Assembly: GCF_012939995.1 (NCBI RefSeq)
Contig: NZ_SPMZ01000019.1
Coordinates: forward strand, 1 to 64,000
DNA: 64,000 nt
Direction of reading: 5' to 3'
DNA from: Candidatus Competibacter phosphatis
GTDB lineage: Bacteria > Pseudomonadota > Gammaproteobacteria > Competibacterales > Competibacteraceae
Of the stretch, positions 18,091-27,326 are shown piece after piece; position 1 is the stretch's first letter, and every line of letters begins with the position of its first letter. Under the pieces are notes generated by a model, which was given only the letters and a program-made list of their open reading frames with translations, searched no databases and had not been told where the DNA came from. A program made the position numbers and the translations under genes.

Positions 18091-18471
18091 CTTTTCTGCA
18101 TGATGGTTTCGGCGATCAGGATCACCATCGACACGATGTTGGCGAACAACGCGCCGCCGGAGAGCGAGACCACCTTGGCGGTGGTTTCCGGGGTCAGCTC
18201 GGCGCCAACCACCTGGGTGCCGTAGCTCCAGACCAGCGCCGCCGCGATCAATTGCAGATCCGCCACCAGGCTGGTGGATAGATGAATCGCCCCGATGTGA
18301 GTGCGGTCGCCGAACTTGAGCACTGTGGCGATCAAGTTGACCACGATGGCGGCGAATAGCTCGTACACGTCGTGATGGACGGGATTGTCGATGTCGCCGA
18401 CGAAAAAAGCCGAAATTCAAGGTGGCGGCGAGGACGATAAAGAAACCGAAGATGACTTTTTCGAGATTCAT
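18087..18471 (-). CDS. DUF6394 family membrane protein, frameshifted as assembled
   Basis: This small integral membrane protein of about 127 residues precedes the K+ channel. It begins MNLEKVIFGFFIVLAATLNF and, after the break, continues VYELFAAIVVNLIATVLKFG and LVADLQLIAAALVWSYG, giving three or four membrane helices. The break is in the run of six A (plus strand) at 18403-18408; one base fewer yields FGFFVGDIDNPVHHDVYELF. The function is unknown. The strict coupling to the channel gene (ATGA overlap) suggests an accessory subunit or modulator. Confidence 0.82.
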
Positions 18472-18544
18472 GGTGGCGACTGTTCCAAGGGCCGGGATTC
18501 TTTGGGTTTCCGAGGCTCGTTTCTATTTCTAGGACAACGGTCAA

Positions 18545-18550
18545 TATAAT
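18545..18550 (+). promoter_or_regulatory. tsaB: Candidate -10 box upstream of tsaB
   Basis: A TATAAT hexamer lies 59 bases before the tsaB start codon, in the region between the divergent DUF6394 and tsaB genes. No good -35 element is visible 16-18 bases upstream, so this is a weak call. Confidence 0.3.
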
Positions 18551-18609
18551 ACGGGCGGTGGCCTTGACCAATCATATGTCCCGCAACCCCGCCCCAACCC
18601 AGGAGCTCC

Positions 18610-19294
18610 ATGAAACTGCTCGCTCTCGATACCGCGACCGACGCCTGTTCCGCCGCCGTGTGGGTGGATGGTGTCGTGCACGAACGCTACGAACTGGCGC
18701 CACGTCGCCACGCTGCCTTGATTCTACCGATGATCGATGCGGTGCTGGCCGAGGTCGGCCTGAGACCGGCGCAACTGGACGCCGTCGCGTTTGGACGTGG
18801 GCCAGGGGCTTTTACCGGGGTGCGGATCGCGGTCGGCATCGCGCAGGGTATCGCTTTCGCCGCCGATCTGCCGGTGGTGCCGGTGTCCACGCTGGCGGCG
18901 CTGGCGCTGGGCGTGGGACGGGAAACCGGCTACGCCCGCTTGGCGGTGGCGCTGGACGCTCGCATGAGCGAAGTCTACTGGGGAACCTACGCCGTGACCG
19001 CCGACGATGCCGAATTGCTGGGAGAGGAGCGGGTGTGCGCGCCGACGGCCGTGACCGCGCCGGCGGGGGGCGACTGGTTCGGCGCCGGGGGGCGGCTGGC
19101 GGGTTCACTCGACGGTTTTATCGCGGCGGTTGCCGGTGCGCGGTTGTCTGGAGGAGCGCTATCCCCGCGCCGCCGACGTGGCGCGATTGGCGGCCGTTCC
19201 ACGTCAGCGCGCCGGTTGGGTGTCGCCCGACCTGGCACTGCCGGTCTACCTGCGCAACGAAGTGGTGGCGGGACGGGTCGCCAGCGCCCACTAG
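18610..19294 (+). CDS. tsaB: tRNA threonylcarbamoyladenosine biosynthesis protein TsaB, frameshifted as assembled
   Basis: TsaB is the scaffold partner of TsaD in making the t6A37 modification of ANN-decoding tRNAs. The N-terminus (MKLLALDTATDACSAAVWVD) and the segments LPMIDAVLAEVGL and DAVAFGRGPGAFTGVRIAVG are diagnostic. The start follows an AGGAG motif. Near 19144 the sequence cggttgtctgg has one T too many. Reading cggtgtctgg instead restores CLEERYPRAADVARLAAVPR and ends VVAGRVASAH at the stop 19292-19294. Since TsaB is essential or nearly so in most bacteria, an assembly error is more likely than a true mutation. Confidence 0.9.
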
Positions 19295-19418
19295 ACGTTT
19301 TATCGGTTGGAAAGCAAGCCGCCGTTGATTAGCATAGGGCGAGAGCCGCAAGCAGCTTCGCGGTTGAATAAGCGCCAATAAAGCAAACAGAACAGACCCA
19401 CCATCGTGAGGATGCCGC

Positions 19419-19940
19419 ATGAACGCCGCAATCGTCGTCGATTCACTCCACAGCAAGGCGCTGCCGGATTTGGTGCGCAAGCTGCTGGCGGCCCGCCAAC
19501 AAAGTCTGGTTTTGTACAACAAGTTGGCGGCGCTGAAACCGTTCGTGCTGACCGAGCCGGTCCAGCATCTACTGCGCCAGTTTCGCCAGTCGCTGGTGGA
19601 TTACCTGGCCTTGGGGCCGTTCGAGGTCTATCAGGCGTTGGAAGATCAGCCGGCCGACTCGCCTTACAATCCGGCCCGCGATTTGGCCCGGCAGCTTTAT
19701 GCCCGTATTGCCCTCACCACCCAGACGGCGCTGGTCTTCCACGACCGCTATGACGGTGCCTCGTCCGATACGGATCTGGCTGAATTGCGGGAAGAACTGT
19801 CGCTGTTGGGCGAGGATCTGGCGGAACGCATCGAACTGGAAGACCGAATCCTCGCCGCCTTGCGCGACGCGGCGCCGCCACAGCCGGAAATCCGCGCGCT
19901 GGAGCCGATGTCAATAGCCGCGCAGCCAGTCCGGCCTTAA
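19419..19940 (+). CDS. rsd: Regulator of sigma D / AlgQ-like anti-sigma-70 factor
   Basis: Rsd binds region 4 of the housekeeping sigma factor and shifts RNA polymerase toward alternative sigmas in stationary phase; AlgQ is the Pseudomonas orthologue. The 173-residue protein has the family segment LLRQFRQSLVDYLALGPFEVY and a helical C-terminus with GEDLAERIELEDRILAAL, both closely like E. coli Rsd. A GAGGAT motif eight bases upstream supports ATG 19419. The end of the gene overlaps the convergent radical SAM gene by 30 bases. Confidence 0.88.
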   Translation: MNAAIVVDSLHSKALPDLVRKLLAARQQSLVLYNKLAALKPFVLTEPVQHLLRQFRQSLVDYLALGPFEVYQALEDQPADSPYNPARDLARQLYARIALTTQTALVFHDRYDGASSDTDLAELREELSLLGEDLAERIELEDRILAALRDAAPPQPEIRALEPMSIAAQPVRP

Positions 19941-20792
19941 CGCCACCTGTCCGGCCAACGCCGTCGCCAGCGTGTCCAGCAGCGCCGTCCGATCCCGAGG
20001 CAGGACGCCGGCCAGCGCCAGGGCGTTGGAGGCGTGGTTGGAACGGAAGGTCAGGGGCGCGGGTGGCTCCAGTCGCTCGATCAGCCGGGCCTGTTCCTCC
20101 AGCAGCGCTTGGTCGTCCTGTAATTGGAACGGTTCGCGAAACTTGCGGCGAAACTCGTCCTCGATCGTTGGATCGAGCATCAACTGCAAGGTGGACAGGT
20201 AATCCAGTTCCACCCGATTGACCAGCTCGGCGGTGGCGTCGATGTGCTCTCGCCAGTACGCTTGCCCGCCCAGCCCGAGAACCACCGTCGCCGACAGGGT
20301 CAAGCCCGCCTGTTTGGCCTTGGTCAATCCAGTGACCATCACCTCCGGTGTGGCGCCCTTGGTAATTCGTTTCAGTAAATCCGCCGAACCGGTTTCGATG
20401 CCGTAATACAGCAGCGTCAGCCCACCTTCCCGTAGTTGCCGCAGTTCGTCGACCGATTTCTTGAGTAGATTGACGGGCAGGGCATAGCTGGACACCCGCT
20501 CCAGTCGGGGGAAGGCAAGGTGCAGGGCTTGCAAGATCGCCAATAGCTGTTCGGTCGGCGTGGCCAAGGCGTCGCCGTCGGCCAGAAACACCCGCCGCGT
20601 TCCGGGATACGCGCGCGCCATGGCCCGAATTTCGGACTGAACCTGTTCCAACGGCCGCACGACGAACTGCTTGGTCCGGTACATCGAACAAAAGCTGCAC
20701 CGATTGAAACTGCAACCCAAGGTTGCCTGTAAAATGAAACTGTTGGCTTCGGATGGCGGCCGCCAGAGCGGCATGTCGTAGTCGATCAGCAT
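19911..20792 (-). CDS. Radical SAM protein (B12-independent, Elp3/HemN-like core)
   Basis: This 293-residue radical SAM enzyme has its cluster-binding cysteines at 27, 32 and 35 in LGCSFNRCSFCSMYR. The TIM-barrel features include FLADGDALATP and the SAM-contact GLTLLYYGIETGSADLLKRI. The start ATG 20792 is preceded by a hydrophilic, non-homologous frame that opens much further upstream. The N-terminal MLIDYDMPLWRPPSEANSFI is typical of a group of short bacterial radical SAM proteins without known substrate. It stands alone, divergent from the acyl-CoA synthetase-like gene. Confidence 0.88.
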   Translation of the reverse strand: MLIDYDMPLWRPPSEANSFILQATLGCSFNRCSFCSMYRTKQFVVRPLEQVQSEIRAMARAYPGTRRVFLADGDALATPTEQLLAILQALHLAFPRLERVSSYALPVNLLKKSVDELRQLREGGLTLLYYGIETGSADLLKRITKGATPEVMVTGLTKAKQAGLTLSATVVLGLGGQAYWREHIDATAELVNRVELDYLSTLQLMLDPTIEDEFRRKFREPFQLQDDQALLEEQARLIERLEPPAPLTFRSNHASNALALAGVLPRDRTALLDTLATALAGQVALRPDWLRGY

Positions 20793-20978
20793 GCTAGCCT
20801 CCAAGGAAGCGCCGGTATTCGCCGGCCGGGCAAACAGCTTACCATCGATCCGTCGCCTGTCGCCTGTCGCGTTGCGGCACAGTGGATGAAGGCCGATGGT
20901 CTGACGCGCGCGCTGCGACGCACCAGCATCCAAAACTCGAAACCCGTGTTTTTTAGTACTCGATCGGAGGAGATTCCA

Positions 20979-22547
20979 ATGGGATTCATTCAAGGTTATG
21001 ACGATCTGCCCATGAACTGGGTCGGTGATTGGGCGGGACGCCGCGCTGCCCTGACGCCCAATCGGACTGCCCTGTACGACTCCTTCACCCAACGGTCCTA
21101 CACCTTTCGGGACATGAACGAGCGGGCTTGCCGGGTGGGAACTTATCTGAGCGACGTGCTGGGACTGCGCAAGGGGGATGTCATCGCGCTGATTTGCCGC
21201 AACCGGATCGAGGCGATCGACATTTATTTGGCCTGCGGAAAACTGGGGATCATTTTGGCGCCGTTGAGCCAGCGTTTGAAAAAGCCGGAATTGGAGGATT
21301 TGCTGGCGCGTCTCCAGCCCAGCGCCCTCGTTCACGAGCACTTGTTCGCCGAGCTGGTCGCCTCCTTATCGGTGCCCGCATCGGTTCGATCGCTCATCGA
21401 TATGGATAATGAGCAAAGCTTTTTCGAAAACGTCATCCTGAAGACCGACGCCAGGGAGGTGAACGTTCCACTGGCGATGAGCGATATCTGCCTCTACGTC
21501 CATACCGGCGGTACGACCGCCGTGCCGAAAATCTGTATCGTGTCGCATCGGCAAATGGTCTGGAACGCGGTCGATATTCTCGCCATCGGCCTCGTCGGCG
21601 CTTACGGAACCGTACTAATCACCTTTCCTTTCTTTCACATCGGCGGATGGAACACCTTCACGCCACTGTTCTACGCAGGCATCACCGGCATTTTGATGCG
21701 TGAATTCAATCCCGGTCTGATGCTGGAATTGATCCACGCAGGGCGCGTCGAAAACTTTGGCGCGGTGGAAGCCATGCTGCAATTCCTGATCGCCCATCCG
21801 AAATTCGGGGAAACTGATTTTTCAAAGCTGAAGGCGATCACCACCGCCGCCGCGCCTTGTTCGAAAGCGGTGATGCAGGTCTTCTTGGACAAAGGTATTC
21901 CCATCAGTCAGACCTATGGAATGACCGAGGCCGGTCCCTCCAATTTCGCCTACATTCCTCGCTCCGATTCGCTGGAGGAATTGCTGACCTATTCGACCAG
22001 TATCGGCACATCCATGTTTCATTGCGATGCCAAGATCGTCGATCCGGAATCCCGGCAAGACGTGGCACCCGGTGAAACGGGCGTGTTGTGTCTGCGCAGC
22101 CCGCATAACTTCGACGGCTATCTCCACGATCCGGCGCGGACCGAGAAGGTCATCGATCAAGACGGCTGGATTTATACGGGCGATTTGGCCGAGCGGGATC
22201 GGGATGGCTTGGTTTTCATCAAAGGGCGGGCGGACAACATGTTCATTTCCGGGGGAGAAAACATCTCTCCGGAAGAGATCGAGCAAGCCTTGGCTAAACA
22301 TCCCGCTATCGCCGGGGCAATTTGCGCCGGTATTCCCGATCCGAAATGGGGACAAGTGCCGGTCGCGCTCGTGGTTTTCCATGCCGGCGGAAGTGCCACG
22401 GAAGAGGAGCTCAAGGCGTTTTGCCGGGACTATTTGGCCGATTACAAGGTGCCCAAGCAAATTCGGCCGGTTGCCGAATTGCCGCTCACCGGCGCCGGAA
22501 AACTGAACCGTAATGCTGTCGTCACTTACTATGCGGGTGGCGGGTGA
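20979..22547 (+). CDS. AMP-dependent acyl-CoA synthetase/ligase
   Basis: This member of the ANL superfamily (522 residues) activates a carboxylic acid as an adenylate and then transfers it, probably to CoA. The AMP-binding core is YVHTGGTTAVPKI (note YVHTGGTT in place of YTSGTTG) and QTYGMTEAGP. The hinge and C-terminal domain show YTGDLAERDRDGLVFIKGRA, NMFISGGENISPEEIE and the catalytic lysine in GAGKLNR. ATG 20979 follows the strong GGAGGAG at 20966-20972. The substrate is not evident. No acyl carrier protein or beta-oxidation genes are adjacent. Confidence 0.92.
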   Translation: MGFIQGYDDLPMNWVGDWAGRRAALTPNRTALYDSFTQRSYTFRDMNERACRVGTYLSDVLGLRKGDVIALICRNRIEAIDIYLACGKLGIILAPLSQRLKKPELEDLLARLQPSALVHEHLFAELVASLSVPASVRSLIDMDNEQSFFENVILKTDAREVNVPLAMSDICLYVHTGGTTAVPKICIVSHRQMVWNAVDILAIGLVGAYGTVLITFPFFHIGGWNTFTPLFYAGITGILMREFNPGLMLELIHAGRVENFGAVEAMLQFLIAHPKFGETDFSKLKAITTAAAPCSKAVMQVFLDKGIPISQTYGMTEAGPSNFAYIPRSDSLEELLTYSTSIGTSMFHCDAKIVDPESRQDVAPGETGVLCLRSPHNFDGYLHDPARTEKVIDQDGWIYTGDLAERDRDGLVFIKGRADNMFISGGENISPEEIEQALAKHPAIAGAICAGIPDPKWGQVPVALVVFHAGGSATEEELKAFCRDYLADYKVPKQIRPVAELPLTGAGKLNRNAVVTYYAGGG

Positions 22548-22634
22548 CTCGGAGGTTGCGCCGACCGTAAATTGCGCCGCCCTGGGGTTGGCGAACTGGC
22601 TAGCCTTGGTTGTAGCGCCGTCCGTGGCGGGTCA

Positions 22635-23009
22635 TCAATACCCCCTGCCGGTGGCCCAAATGGCGGCGGCCGTGGCGCGTTGCGCGGCGGCCTGCTCTTC
22701 CGCTGCCCGCACCTTGGCTTTTTCGACGTTGAGCGCCTGCTGACGCTTGTCTTCCTCTGCCGAGAGTCGGTTGCGCTCGGTGCGTTGCGCGGTTTGTTCG
22801 TCCAGGTAGTGCTTGGCGTCGTCGCTGAGCCCTGATCCAACTCCAGCGGGGATCGGCTTCACTTTGACTGCCTCGCCGCCGCCGGTGGGGGAGCACGGCA
22901 TCTGCTGGAACTTGACGACGCCAGCAGGATCGGGGCACTTGTACATCGTTTGCCCGATGGCCGCGACTTGAAACAAGGAAATGGCAAGGATGATAACGGT
23001 TGATTTCAT
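22635..23009 (-). CDS. Small secreted protein with DUF4124-like domain
   Basis: A 124-residue exported protein. It has an N-terminal signal peptide (MKSTVIILAISLFQVAAIGQ), then a short segment MYKCPDPAGVVKFQQMPC resembling the DUF4124 signature with two cysteines. A long charged helix rich in Glu, Arg and Ala follows. ATG 23009 is chosen since the signal peptide begins there and GGGAGAG lies upstream; a longer frame opens at 23051. The role is unknown. Confidence 0.75.
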   Translation of the reverse strand: MKSTVIILAISLFQVAAIGQTMYKCPDPAGVVKFQQMPCSPTGGGEAVKVKPIPAGVGSGLSDDAKHYLDEQTAQRTERNRLSAEEDKRQQALNVEKAKVRAAEEQAAAQRATAAAIWATGRGY

Positions 23010-23442
23010 GAGTCTCTCCCCCGGCGGTTGTGTAACAAAAATATCCTGCAAGCTCAGAGAATATGCAACTGAAAAGTGAGGGGTGCTCCAGTCCTGAGTT
23101 TGAACCGTTCCGCGCCGATTAAAGCTGGGTTTATCGCGCCTTCAGCAGCCCTTCCGGCCAATTATTGCTTCGAAAAATGGCGGATGGTTTGAGAAACAAT
23201 CCAATGCACACCTGAAATAATAACTATCCGACGGGTTACACTGGCTAGCCTCGCCTTGCTGGACGCGGCTTGAATAATTGTGGTTATTGGTGAATTTTGT
23301 CGCATTTAGTGGCCGGCCGACAGTCCGTTTTTCCGCGATAATCGTTTACAATCCCCGCCGCGACCGCTGGTTCCTTTAAGGGTGCGGTTAGGTTAACATT
23401 ATAATTTATAAAGTGGATTTTCACTTTTTGTCGAGGCGGCGC
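23010..23442. other. Divergent intergenic region with a candidate -10 box
   Basis: No supported gene lies here. On the plus strand a TATAAT occurs at 23400-23405, 38 bases before the thioesterase start, with no good -35 partner. The region is richer in AT near 23160-23290 and 23390-23430. A GTG at 23413 could extend the thioesterase by ten residues, but that would place the start almost on the -10 box. No hairpin with a T run is visible. Confidence 0.45.
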
Positions 23443-23883
23443 ATGGCGCGAATCAAATTGGATCTGCCGGCGGATTTTCCGTTTGCCGCCGAGCTGCGGG
23501 TGCGGATCACCGATATCAATTATGGCGGGCATATGGGCAACGACTCCCTGCTGGGTTTGTTGCACGAGGCGCGGGTTCGATTCCTGGCGCATTTTGGACT
23601 CAAGGAGCTGGATATCTTCGGTCTTGGGCTGATCATGGCCGACAGCGTCATCGTCTATAAGTCCGAAGCGTTTCCTGGCGAAGTGCTGAAGATTGCGGTG
23701 GGCGTCGTGGATTTCAACAAATATGGCTGCGATTTCGTCTACCGGGTGACCGAGCAGGCCAGCGGGCGCGAAGTGGCGCGAGCCAAGACCGGTGTCGTGT
23801 TCTTCGATTACCGAAAACGCGCGGTCCAGGCCGTGCCACCTGCTTTCCTCGATCTGTTCCCGCACGATGCCGCCGTCGCTTAA
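23443..23883 (+). CDS. Hotdog-fold acyl-CoA thioesterase (YbgC/FcbC-like)
   Basis: This 146-residue protein has the 4-hydroxybenzoyl-CoA-thioesterase-like motif VRITDINYGGHMGNDSLLGL, with the conserved Asp-x-Asn-x-x-Gly-His pattern, followed by HEARVRFLAHFG. The second half (GLGLIMADSVIVYKSEAFPG) matches the hotdog helix and strands. ATG 23443 fits the usual family length; GTG 23413 would add ten residues. It overlaps the first GTPase gene by 17 bases and is probably co-transcribed with both GTPases. The substrate is unknown. Confidence 0.85.
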   Translation: MARIKLDLPADFPFAAELRVRITDINYGGHMGNDSLLGLLHEARVRFLAHFGLKELDIFGLGLIMADSVIVYKSEAFPGEVLKIAVGVVDFNKYGCDFVYRVTEQASGREVARAKTGVVFFDYRKRAVQAVPPAFLDLFPHDAAVA

Positions 23884-25408
23884 ACCGTCGTTGTCGCCGG
23901 CCGCCCGGACCTGGCTGCCGGTCCGCCTGCTGCTGGCCGCGGGTGCCAGCGTGGGCGTCGCGGTGTTGCTGGTGATGGTGCTGTACATCACCGATCTCGG
24001 GCTGTCGGTCTGGGATCGCTTGCAGCGGGCGCCCACCACGTTTTGGGTAATCTATCTGCTGGTGTTGGGCCTGTTGGGCGTGGGTGGGGTCTACCTGGTT
24101 TGGCGGGTGATGCGGCTGGGTCGGCCAGCCGGCAAATCCCGCACGGTCGTCCCCGCCAAGCCGCCCGACGAAGAAACCCTGCGCGGGCAGATGGAGCGCC
24201 ACGCCGCCGCTGGCGTGCCGGTGGACACCATCCGCGGCGAGTTGGAGGAACTGCAACGGCGGCGAGCGGCGGGCGAGATCATCGTGGCGGTGTTTGGCGA
24301 GATCAGCACCGGTAAATCGTCCATGATCGGCGCCTTGCTGCCGGGCACCGACATCGCGGTCGACGTGCGCGGCGGCACCACCCGGGAAGTGATCTACCAT
24401 ACCTGGACCAGTCCGGCCGGGGACCGGCTGATTCTGACCGATCTGCCTGGGCTGAACGAAGCGGACGGCACGCTCGACCAGGAAGCCCGTGACGAAGCAT
24501 TGCGCGCCCATGTGGTGATCTACGTCTGCGAGGGCGACCTGACCCGCGATCAATATCAGGCGCTGCGGACGCTGGTGGATCTGGGTAGTCCGGTAATTTT
24601 GGCGCTGAACAAGATCGATCGTTTCATCGGCCAGGAACTGGAGTTGGTGCGCGAGCGTCTGGGCGAGCGAGTGGGTGAAGGCGTGGAAGTGGTGCCGGTG
24701 CAGTGCGGCGGTGTGGAGGAAGTCACCCGCATTTATCACGATGGCCGCGAGGAAACCACCCTGCGCGAGCGCAAGCCGCAGGTCGAGGAGCTGCGCCGCG
24801 CCTTGCAGCGCTATCTCGACACCGACCCGCAAGTTCTGGACGGCTTACGCGATACCGCGGTGTTCGTGCTGGTCCAGCAGAAGCTGGATGCGGCGGTTGC
24901 CGAACATCGGCGCCGACGGGCCGATGAAATCGTCCAGGGCTATTCTCGCAAGGCGGTGTTTGGCGCGCTGGCGGCGGTCGGGCCGGGGACCGACGTCCTG
25001 ATCCAGGGTTATCTGGGCATCCGTCTGCTTAAGGAGCTGTGCGCGCTGTACGAAGTACCGGTGCGCGAGGTCGATATGCAGCGCTTCCTGGATCTGGCCG
25101 GCAATCAGGTCAAGCGCAGCTTCAACCTGCTGCTGGCGCTGGTCGGCAACATGTTCAAGGCGTTTCCGGGGATGGGGACGGTGGTGGGCGGCATGTTGCA
25201 CGCCGTGGTCTATGGATTGATATTCGAAAGCCTGGGGAAGGCGGTGGCCCGTTCCCTGGAAAGTCGTGGCGACCTGGTGAGCGGACCCACCTTGCGGATG
25301 TTCGAGGATGACTTGAGTGAAAATCTGGAAGCGCGTGCAAAGCGTTTACTCCAACTGGCTTGGACGCGACAGCGAGGCGATGAAGGCACTGGAACCGCAA
25401 CCGGCTAA
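23867..25408 (+). CDS. Membrane-associated Era/dynamin-like GTPase, DUF697-type C-terminus
   Basis: This GTPase is anchored by two N-terminal membrane helices (about residues 18-36 and 51-72). Its G-domain carries G1 GEISTGKSS, G3 DLPGLNEADG and G4 LNKIDR. The C-terminal third is hydrophobic and matches DUF697-like sequence (GALAAVGPGTDVLIQGYLGI, then FKAFPGMGTVVGGMLHAVVY). The start ATG 23867 overlaps the thioesterase stop. The next gene encodes a second GTPase of the same kind and overlaps by 92 bases. Tandem GTPases of this sort may act as a membrane-remodelling or stress pair, but no role is proven. Confidence 0.85.
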   Translation: MPPSLKPSLSPAARTWLPVRLLLAAGASVGVAVLLVMVLYITDLGLSVWDRLQRAPTTFWVIYLLVLGLLGVGGVYLVWRVMRLGRPAGKSRTVVPAKPPDEETLRGQMERHAAAGVPVDTIRGELEELQRRRAAGEIIVAVFGEISTGKSSMIGALLPGTDIAVDVRGGTTREVIYHTWTSPAGDRLILTDLPGLNEADGTLDQEARDEALRAHVVIYVCEGDLTRDQYQALRTLVDLGSPVILALNKIDRFIGQELELVRERLGERVGEGVEVVPVQCGGVEEVTRIYHDGREETTLRERKPQVEELRRALQRYLDTDPQVLDGLRDTAVFVLVQQKLDAAVAEHRRRRADEIVQGYSRKAVFGALAAVGPGTDVLIQGYLGIRLLKELCALYEVPVREVDMQRFLDLAGNQVKRSFNLLLALVGNMFKAFPGMGTVVGGMLHAVVYGLIFESLGKAVARSLESRGDLVSGPTLRMFEDDLSENLEARAKRLLQLAWTRQRGDEGTGTATG

Positions 25409-26687
25409 CGGTGACGGGCATCTGGCCCTGGCCCGCGAGAGCCTGCGCGAACTGCTGGACGATCAGCGAGTGCCGCCGCCGGTGCGCGCGGCGCTGGCGG
25501 AAGAATACCGGCAACTGCAAGTGTTGCTGGAAAAGATCGAACATGGCCACATCCATATTGCCGTGTTCGGCCGGGTCAGTGTCGGCAAATCGGCGCTGCT
25601 CAATGCCCTGCTGGGCGAGACGCGGTTTTCGACCAGCCCGCTGCATGGCGAGACCACCCGCGCCACTCACGCCCGTTGGCAGGAATACGATGCCGGTGGG
25701 GTGTTCCTGATCGATACACCCGGTATCAACGAAGTGTCCGGCGAAACTCGCGAGCAACTCGCCCACGACGTGGCGAGCCGTAGCGATCTGGTCATGTTCG
25801 TGGTGGACGGCGATATCACCGATACCGAACTGAAAGCGCTGCGTCAGGTGAAAGGCGCGGCTCAACGGTTGGTGCTGGTGCTGAACAAGATCGATCGCTA
25901 TACCCAGGCCGATCGCAAACTGCTGCTGGAAACGCTGCGCCGACGCAGCGCCGGACTGATCCAACCGCAAGATATTCTGACCGTCGCCGCCCAGCCGGCC
26001 GAGCGGATCGTGATTCTGGTGGACGCCGAGGGCAACGAGACCGAGACTCGTCGTCGGCCACCGGCCGACGTGACCGCGCTGCGCGAGCGGATCTGGGACA
26101 TCCTCAAGGCCGAAGGCAAGACCATGGCGGCGCTCAACGCCGGCTTGTTCGCCGGTCGTTTCTCCGACCGTTTGACCCGCGAGATCGTCGTCATCCGTCG
26201 CGGCTTGGCCGATAAAGTGGTGCGCAAGTATTGTTTGGCCAAGGGTGTGGCGGTGGCGCTGAATCCCATTCCCGTCGCCGATATTCTGGCGGCGGTCGCC
26301 ACCGACGCGGCGATGATCGTGCATCTCGGCCGGGTCTACGGCTTGCCTATCAACCGGGTCGAGGCGGGTGCGCTGCTTAAGACCATTTTCACCCAACTGG
26401 CGTTTCTGATGGGCACGGTTTGGGTCATGAATCTGGTGGCGGCGGCGCTGAAGGGCATCAGTCTGGGGCTGTCGACGGTGGTGACCGCCGGGGCGCAGGG
26501 CGCGGTGGCCTGGTACGGTACCTACGTGGTCGGGCGGGCGGCCGAACAGTATTTCGCCCAAGGCAAGTCCTGGGGCGAGGGCGGACCGAAACGGGTGGTG
26601 CAGGATATCCTCGACAGTCTGGACCGCGAATCGCTGCTGGCACAGGCCCGAGACGATATCCTGGCGCGCTTGAAACCGTTGTTATGA
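25317..26687 (+). CDS. Second Era-like GTPase with DUF697-type membrane domain
   Basis: This protein of about 456 residues has G1 GRVSVGKSALLNALLG, G3 DTPGINEVSG and G4 LNKIDRYTQ. The C-terminal part has hydrophobic segments (PVADILAAVATDAAMIVHLG, then GISLGLSTVVTAGAQGAVAW) like DUF697. It starts at GTG 25317 inside the previous gene; ATG 25380 is an alternative that shortens the overlap to 29 bases. Unlike its neighbour it has no N-terminal membrane helices, so the two probably work as an unequal pair. Confidence 0.85.
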   Translation: MKIWKRVQSVYSNWLGRDSEAMKALEPQPANGDGHLALARESLRELLDDQRVPPPVRAALAEEYRQLQVLLEKIEHGHIHIAVFGRVSVGKSALLNALLGETRFSTSPLHGETTRATHARWQEYDAGGVFLIDTPGINEVSGETREQLAHDVASRSDLVMFVVDGDITDTELKALRQVKGAAQRLVLVLNKIDRYTQADRKLLLETLRRRSAGLIQPQDILTVAAQPAERIVILVDAEGNETETRRRPPADVTALRERIWDILKAEGKTMAALNAGLFAGRFSDRLTREIVVIRRGLADKVVRKYCLAKGVAVALNPIPVADILAAVATDAAMIVHLGRVYGLPINRVEAGALLKTIFTQLAFLMGTVWVMNLVAAALKGISLGLSTVVTAGAQGAVAWYGTYVVGRAAEQYFAQGKSWGEGGPKRVVQDILDSLDRESLLAQARDDILARLKPLL

Positions 26688-26733
26688 ATCCCGTCGCGAG
26701 AGCGGATGCCGGTCGAACGGTTATCCCGTCGCG

Positions 26734-27312
26734 CTAAAACGTTGCGGCCAGATCGCGTGCTTCCGCCAGCATGACACGTCGCTCGGCCGACGAGACGGTC
26801 GGTACCTGATAGAACGCGCGGTGGGTGACGGCGCGAACGCCGCAGGCCTCCAAGATGCCTTCGGCCATCGGCCGCACCAGCAATTCGTGCCAGCGCAGAC
26901 GCTGGTAAGTGGCCTCGTCGCCGCCCAGCGTATTGACGATCAAGGCTTTTTCGTGCGTCAGCAGACCCTGCATGCCGGCTTCGGTGAAGTCGAAGGCGAA
27001 TTTGCGCACGAACACCCGGTCGATCCAGCCCTTGAGAATGGCGGGCGGGCCGAACCACCAGATTGGATAAATGAAGACCAGCCCTTGCGCCCAGCGGATG
27101 GCTTCCTGTTCCTGACGAATGTCGTTCGGTAGATCGCCGCGCCAGTTGCGGATCAGATCCTCGCCGTCCAGCACCGCGCGAAACCGCATTTGATACAGAT
27201 CGCGAATGCAGGTGGCGTGTCCCCGTTCGCAGAGTTCGGCGTCGATCGTTTCCAGAATGGCCCGATTGAAGCTGCGGGGGTTGGGATGGGCGTAAACCAG
27301 CAGGATATTCAT
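26734..27312 (-). CDS. NAD(P)H:quinone oxidoreductase-like flavodoxin-fold protein
   Basis: This 192-residue cytosolic FMN/FAD flavoprotein belongs to the MdaB/KefF/NQO group and would carry out two-electron reduction of quinones. It starts MNILLVYAHPNPRSFNRAI. The flavin- and quinone-site motif is FIYPIWWFGPPAILKGWIDR, followed by VFVRKFAFDF. It is 14 bases upstream of the FAH-family gene stop on the same strand order, so the two are separate or loosely linked. No kef antiporter lies nearby, which argues against a KefF role. Confidence 0.88.
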   Translation of the reverse strand: MNILLVYAHPNPRSFNRAILETIDAELCERGHATCIRDLYQMRFRAVLDGEDLIRNWRGDLPNDIRQEQEAIRWAQGLVFIYPIWWFGPPAILKGWIDRVFVRKFAFDFTEAGMQGLLTHEKALIVNTLGGDEATYQRLRWHELLVRPMAEGILEACGVRAVTHRAFYQVPTVSSAERRVMLAEARDLAATF

Positions 27313-27326
27313 GTTCGAAGTATGGC

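Noticed and set aside
25317-25408. Frameshift joining the two GTPase genes into one
   Set aside because: Both proteins have complete G-domains and plausible ends; no single-base change yields a better fused product.
25155-26561. Minus-strand open frame of 468 codons opposite the second GTPase gene
   Set aside because: The plus-strand frame has all GTPase motifs; the minus frame is low-complexity and basic.
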